A DNA stretch of 64,000 bases from assembly GCF_040954645.1 (NCBI RefSeq), contig NC_092806.1:108522731-108586730 (forward strand), in the 5' to 3' direction. Positions 60,371-64,000 of this stretch are shown piece by piece; position 1 is the first letter of the stretch, and each line of letters opens with the position of its first letter. The notes under the pieces were generated by a model, which did not search any database, was not told the DNA's origin, and was given only the letters and a program-made list of their open reading frames with translations. Position numbers and translations under genes: made by a program. The DNA comes from Diabrotica undecimpunctata. Taxonomy: Eukaryota; Arthropoda; Insecta; Coleoptera; Chrysomelidae.

Positions 60371-61176
60371 TGCTAAAATATGGTATCAGTAAATACAATG
60401 AAATTAAAATTAAATAGCATTGTATAAAACTAGTATAAAAACTTACAACATGAGGTTAATCCATTAAATTTTCAAATTTACAAAACATTAAAACTTAACT
60501 TATTAAAATTATCTAGTTATGTAAGTACAATATTTTAATTTTATTTAATTTTGTACAAATTCATTATGACATTGATTATGATGTTTGATTTATGTCAGAA
60601 AGACACTCGTTTCTGTTTATTATATTTTTTGTTGTTGATAACTAGCTCTTGATTGTTATTATGGTTACGTACAAATTATAAAAGAGAATTCTTAGAAATG
60701 GTATGCATAAATAAATATCAATGCGTTAATAAAAAAACTGATATTGATAAACTAAGCAATATCTATAATTACATTCTGTCTTACGAAAATTAATACTGTA
60801 ATTTTCTAATATTAGATTTTCTGACTATAAATACTATAATTTCAAAAAATTTAAATATTCATATTTGGCGCCACTTTGTACGTAACCATAATAATCAAGA
60901 GCTAGTTATCAACAACAAAAAATATAATAAACAGAAACGAGTATCTTTCTGACATAAATTAAACATCAACATAATCAATGTCATAATGAATTTGTACAAA
61001 ATTAAATAAAATTAAAATATTGTACTTACATAACTAGATAATTTTAATAAGTTAAGTTTTAATGTTTTGTAAATTTGAAAATTTAATGGATTAACCTCAT
61101 GTAAGTTTTTATTCTAGTTTTATACAATGCTATTTAATTTTAATTTCATTGTATTTACTGATGCCATATTTTAGCA

Positions 61177-61215
61177 TATCCTGAAGAAGCAAATAAATTT
61201 TGCGAAAGCTAGATA
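61177..61215 (+). ncRNA. Hammerhead ribozyme candidate, right arm
   Basis: Identical in every functional element to the left-arm motif: TATC 61177-61180, CTGAAGA 61181-61187, stem II, GAAA 61204-61207, AGCT 61207-61210, A61211, GATA 61212-61215. Confidence 0.7.
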
Positions 61216-61310
61216 AAGAACAAAGAGTTTCACTTTCCTGCCCTATTAATGACTGCAACCCCAAAATAAAACTTTATTTTACATAACGTGTCAGTTAATA
61301 ATACCTAACT

Positions 61311-61314
<4 letters not shown>

Positions 61315-61396
<82 letters not shown>
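61315..61396. repeat. (TA)n microsatellite
   Basis: Ends exactly at the TA that precedes the next transposon. Confidence 0.97.
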
Positions 61397-61399
<3 letters not shown>

Positions 61400-62302
61400 G
61401 GTGGTCCTTAAGTAATTGTACAAACGAAAACCGTAAATTCTACACTTTAAAATATTACGAGTTAAGCCAAATTGCTTTAATAAAATGTTGATATTAAAAA
61501 AGATACAGGGTGTTAAAGAGGAAATTTAAAATTCTATTTTTCGCTATAACTTTCATGTTTGTAAAGATTTATGCATAAAAATTTACAACTGGGTACTTTT
61601 AAATATGAGAAATTATAATTTGATGCACACTTTGATGTAACCGATAGAGGGCGCCACATATGCCACATATGTGGCATAAATTTGCACTTAACTTTTTTGC
61701 TCTTTGAGTTACCTGTATTTGTGACAAAAAATATTATAGATACATTATTTTAACAAAAAAAGGTATACTTCTTAATATCTTCAAAACTTAACAGTTTTCG
61801 TGATAATCGCATTTTACAAATCAGCTGCATAATTCTGATTTAAGGCAATTACTCCAGGCAACGAAGGAAAAGTAGACAAAAACATTAATAAATCTAAATT
61901 TTGGTATAAAATACCTTTAACTAAAGTTAATAGTTAACGAAATATTAAATAAAATAAATATATCAGCAGGATAATTAATCATAGGATTTGACAAAAACAG
62001 AATAATAGGATTTTACATCAAACATTTTACGTTTTATGTTAAATTAAAGTCGTAATCAAAACATTTTGTTTACAAACCAAATTAAGAAATAGATAAACTA
62101 AATAACAGAACTTTTTGTGAAAATAAGTGTTCGATATGTCCACCATTTTCTATAATTCATTTGTCAATATATTACATAAAAGATCGTCTCATATTAAATA
62201 GCATCATTGGTTCTAAAGAATCTGCTGCAGTATTTATTTCTTCCCATAGTTGGTTGCGACTGTTTATGGGATTCTTATAGACACGTTGTTTTAATACGCC
62301 CC
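61397..62302 (-). mobile_element. IS630/Tc1/mariner-type transposon, left part, split by the RTE-like LINE
   Basis: Left end TA-CAGGGTGGTCCTTAAGTAA at 61395. About 700 bp of non-coding terminal region follows, then the C-terminus of a transposase on the minus strand, which continues on the far side of the LINE (63931 onward) to the window edge. A motif GCCACATATGTGGC with a repeat of CCACATATG lies at 61651-61676. Confidence 0.75.
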
Positions 62303-62314
62303 ATACACCAAAAT
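62095..62314 (-). pseudogene. Transposase C-terminus left of the LINE insertion
   Basis: Minus strand: FGVWGVLKQRVYKNPINSRN, QLWEEINTAADSLEPMMLFN, MRRSFM then stops, and ENGGHIEHLFSQKV. This is the C-terminal end of the same transposase type as at 56 kb (LDFFLWGYLKS, GGHFQHL). Confidence 0.75.
62303..62314. repeat. Target-site duplication, left copy (ATACACCAAAAT)
   Basis: Identical to 63919-63930; together they bracket the RTE-like insertion and show the exact target. Confidence 0.92.
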
Positions 62315-63910
62315 ATCGATGAATATATCGATGAATTGTTCGATGATGAAAGAGGAGATCTGGAGCACATAGAACTTACGTCAGAAGAAATAGGTCCATA
62401 TATTACAAAAGAAGAAATATTGCACGCATTAAAAACAATGAAGAGCGGGAAAAGCCCTGGACCTGATATGCTTCCTATAGAAATCCTAAAAATTCTAGAT
62501 GAGAAGCACATTGATGTTTTAGTGACACTTTTAAACCAAATTTATAGTTCAGGCGTATTACCCAAAGAGTGGTTGACATCTATTTTTATTTGTCTCCCTA
62601 AAAAGAAAAACGCAAGAGAATGCAGCGATTACCGCACCATTAGCTTAATGTCTCATACGCTAAAGTTACTACTTAAAGTCATCCATAACCGAATATATCA
62701 CAAACTGGACATAGACGTTAATAATACACAATTTGGTTTCCGCAAAGGCCTAGGAACACGTGAAGCTCTTTTTTCACTTAATATACTAATACAAAGATGC
62801 CTGGACGTCAATCAAGATATATACGCATGTTTTATTGACTATAATAAAGCATTCGATAAAGTACGACATGAACATTTAATGAATGTCCTGAAATCAAAGA
62901 AGATTGACTACAACGACCTCAGGATCATATCAAATTTATACTATAAACAGCGAGCAAAAGTACGTGTTAACGAACAGCTGTCAGAAGAAATTGAAATTAG
63001 ATGTGGAGTAAGACAGGGATGCGTATTGTCGCCAATTCTTTTCAACGCCTACTCCGAAGAGGTCGTGAAAAAAGCTCTTGAGGGTGAAACAGCTGGAATA
63101 AAGGTAAATGGAGTTCCCATTAACAACATTAGATATGCGGACGACACTGTGATTTTAGCCGAAAACATTGAAGATCTTCAGAGACTGGTGACCAGAATAG
63201 CAGAGTATGGAAAAGAGTATGGTCTAACAATGAATGTCAAGAAGACGAAATTTATGAGAATATCGAAAACTCAAAGAAATAACGAGAGTCTTCTAATAAA
63301 CGAAACCAACGTCGAACAAGTGGACAAATATGCATACCTGGGAACAATGATTAACTCCACAAATGATTACAATCAGGAGATAAAAATAAGAATAGAAAAG
63401 GCTAGAGCAAATTTCAACAAAATGAGAAGAGTTCTATGTACCAGGGATTTAAAACTGGAACTAAGAGTTAGGTTGGCGAGGTGCTATGTTTTTTCGACCT
63501 TATTTTATGGAATGGAATCTTGGACCTTGAATGCTACATCAACGAAAAAACTGGAATCATTTGAGCTGTGGGTGTACAGAAGAATTCTGAAAATATCATG
63601 GACAGAACACGTCACAAACAAAGAGGTTCTGAGAAGGATGAACAAAGAAATGGAAATTTTAAATTCAATAAAAACAAAAAAATTGGAATATCTCGGACAT
63701 ATTACACGTGGAGAGAAATACACCTTGCTCCAACTGATCATACAGGGAAAGATCCAAGGAAAGAGAAGCATAGGGAGGCGTAGAATGTCATGGCTGCGCA
63801 ACCTGAGAGAGTGGTACGGATGTACATCAAATGAACTTTTCAGAGCAGCCGTCTCAAAAGTTCGAATAGCTATGATGATTGCCGACCTCCGCCGCGGAGA
63901 TGGCACTTGA
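62315..63910 (+). CDS. Reverse transcriptase and C-terminal domain of the RTE-like LINE
   Basis: The open frame formally begins at an ATG at 62207, but its first 36 codons are antisense transposon flank; the LINE itself contributes from 62315. Motifs in order: KSGKSPGPDMLPIEILK, WLTSIFICLPKKKNARECSD, QFGFRKGLGTREALFS, CFIDYNKAFDKVRH (motif A), CGVRQGCVLSPILFNAY, NNIRYADDTVIL (intact catalytic Asp pair, YADD from 63134), YAYLGTMINSTNDYNQ, GMESWTLNA, WVYRRILKISWTEHV, YLGHITRGEKYTLL. It ends RRGDGT-stop. Lacking the endonuclease, it is not autonomous. Confidence 0.92.
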   Translation: MDEYIDELFDDERGDLEHIELTSEEIGPYITKEEILHALKTMKSGKSPGPDMLPIEILKILDEKHIDVLVTLLNQIYSSGVLPKEWLTSIFICLPKKKNARECSDYRTISLMSHTLKLLLKVIHNRIYHKLDIDVNNTQFGFRKGLGTREALFSLNILIQRCLDVNQDIYACFIDYNKAFDKVRHEHLMNVLKSKKIDYNDLRIISNLYYKQRAKVRVNEQLSEEIEIRCGVRQGCVLSPILFNAYSEEVVKKALEGETAGIKVNGVPINNIRYADDTVILAENIEDLQRLVTRIAEYGKEYGLTMNVKKTKFMRISKTQRNNESLLINETNVEQVDKYAYLGTMINSTNDYNQEIKIRIEKARANFNKMRRVLCTRDLKLELRVRLARCYVFSTLFYGMESWTLNATSTKKLESFELWVYRRILKISWTEHVTNKEVLRRMNKEMEILNSIKTKKLEYLGHITRGEKYTLLQLIIQGKIQGKRSIGRRRMSWLRNLREWYGCTSNELFRAAVSKVRIAMMIADLRRGDGT

Positions 63911-63918
63911 AGAAGAAG
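62315..63918 (+). mobile_element. Young 5'-truncated RTE-like LINE, perfect 12-bp TSD
   Basis: 1604 bp between perfect duplications, starting inside the endonuclease-RT linker (IDEYIDELFDDERGDL) and ending with ACTTGAAGAAGAAG. The GAAGAA repeat is the 3' tail. One uninterrupted frame covers the whole insert, so it is recent compared with other copies here. Confidence 0.9.
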
Positions 63919-63930
63919 ATACACCAAAAT
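63919..63930. repeat. Target-site duplication, right copy
   Basis: ATACACCAAAAT, as at 62303-62314. Confidence 0.92.
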
Positions 63931-64000
63931 CAAGCGGATTAAATTTTGGGCTACGTGGTGGCTATAATGTATAATGGATGAATATATTCTTTTGAATACA
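63931..64000 (-). pseudogene. Transposase fragment right of the LINE insertion
   Basis: Minus strand reads PPRSPKFNPLDF and joins directly to FGVWGVLKQ across the LINE. The third catalytic Asp of PPRSPD is Lys, and the preceding Trp codon is TAG. It continues beyond the window. Confidence 0.75.

Larger units (their letters stand above)
60266..61281. mobile_element. 1-kb foldback with a hammerhead motif in each arm, Penelope-like (inferred)
   Basis: Arms of about 400 bp (60266-60676 and 60885-61281) are near-exact inverted copies, including both outer borders (TAAAATAAAGTTTTATTTTG). The loop of about 205 bp is AT-rich and non-coding. Each arm holds the same hammerhead, oriented toward its own outer end. 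Inverted terminal repeats with a ribozyme are a known layout of Penelope-like elements, but no reverse transcriptase is present. Small differences show the arms are distinct copies, for example AGTATAAAAACTTACAACATG on the left against a shorter right version. Confidence 0.75.

Noticed and set aside
60266..61281. Interpretation as a DNA transposon with long inverted repeats
   Set aside because: No transposase, no convincing target duplication, and the borders lack CAGGG or CAGTG termini; ribozymes in the arms favour a retroelement origin.

Overview
The window looks like repeat-dominated, AT-rich nuclear DNA of an insect (a beetle-like, TE-rich genome is my best guess; the order is not proven by anything here). 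I find no convincing host gene, tRNA or rRNA. Nearly everything recognisable is a mobile element, mostly broken, and many are nested inside each other. The thirteen listed (AT)n arrays sit almost entirely at element ends: they follow LINE 3' ends or lie next to TA-targeting DNA transposons.

Layout. 1-5563: minus-strand Ty3/gypsy retrotransposon (5' LTR, PBS, coiled-coil gag, PR-RT-RNaseH, integrase running off the left edge), with a -1 slippery heptamer just before the gag stop. 7159-12888: a second, decayed minus-strand Ty3/gypsy element with zinc-knuckle gag. 13135-15690: two LINE fragments. 19028-23930: I-type LINE with RNase H. 24600-29313: long LINE with an L1-like ORF1 and a GAAA tail, the parent family of the 13.1 kb fragment. 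30825-32290: mariner relic split by a 774-bp Harbinger-like MITE with a TAA duplication. 33300-39230: Jockey element acting as host for several later insertions. 39313-42483: DNA transposon with long inverted repeats containing another LINE. 43343-43681: endonuclease-like relic. 46560-48610: LINE. 50281-51573: DDE transposase relic. 52315-54615: piggyBac relic. 55587-57547: complete-ended IS630/Tc1/mariner-type element with about 290-bp inverted repeats. 58605-60261: Tc1-like element whose 344-aa DD34E transposase is intact if a 61-bp intron is removed. 61397-64000: another IS630-type element interrupted by a young RTE-like LINE copy with a perfect 12-bp target duplication.

The most interesting signal is not a protein gene. 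At least six places carry a hammerhead ribozyme core (CUGANGA, stem II hairpin, GAAA) with the remaining parts in the right order: a very short self-complementary stem III, a UH cleavage position, and stem I strands that pair across the core. They occur at 34.05, 34.45, 45.9, 55.35, 60.35 and 61.2 kb, and degenerate relatives at 45.5 and 49.4-49.8 kb. Short-stem-III hammerheads that work as dimers are known from Penelope-like retroelements and animal retrozyme-like circular RNAs. Two of the hosts here are precisely delimited insertions with 12-bp target duplications (33974-34742 and 38329-38532) inside one Jockey copy, and a third (60266-61281) is a 1-kb foldback with one ribozyme per arm. No Penelope-type reverse transcriptase was seen in the window, so these would be non-autonomous. 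All structural claims are from reading by eye; no search or folding program was run.
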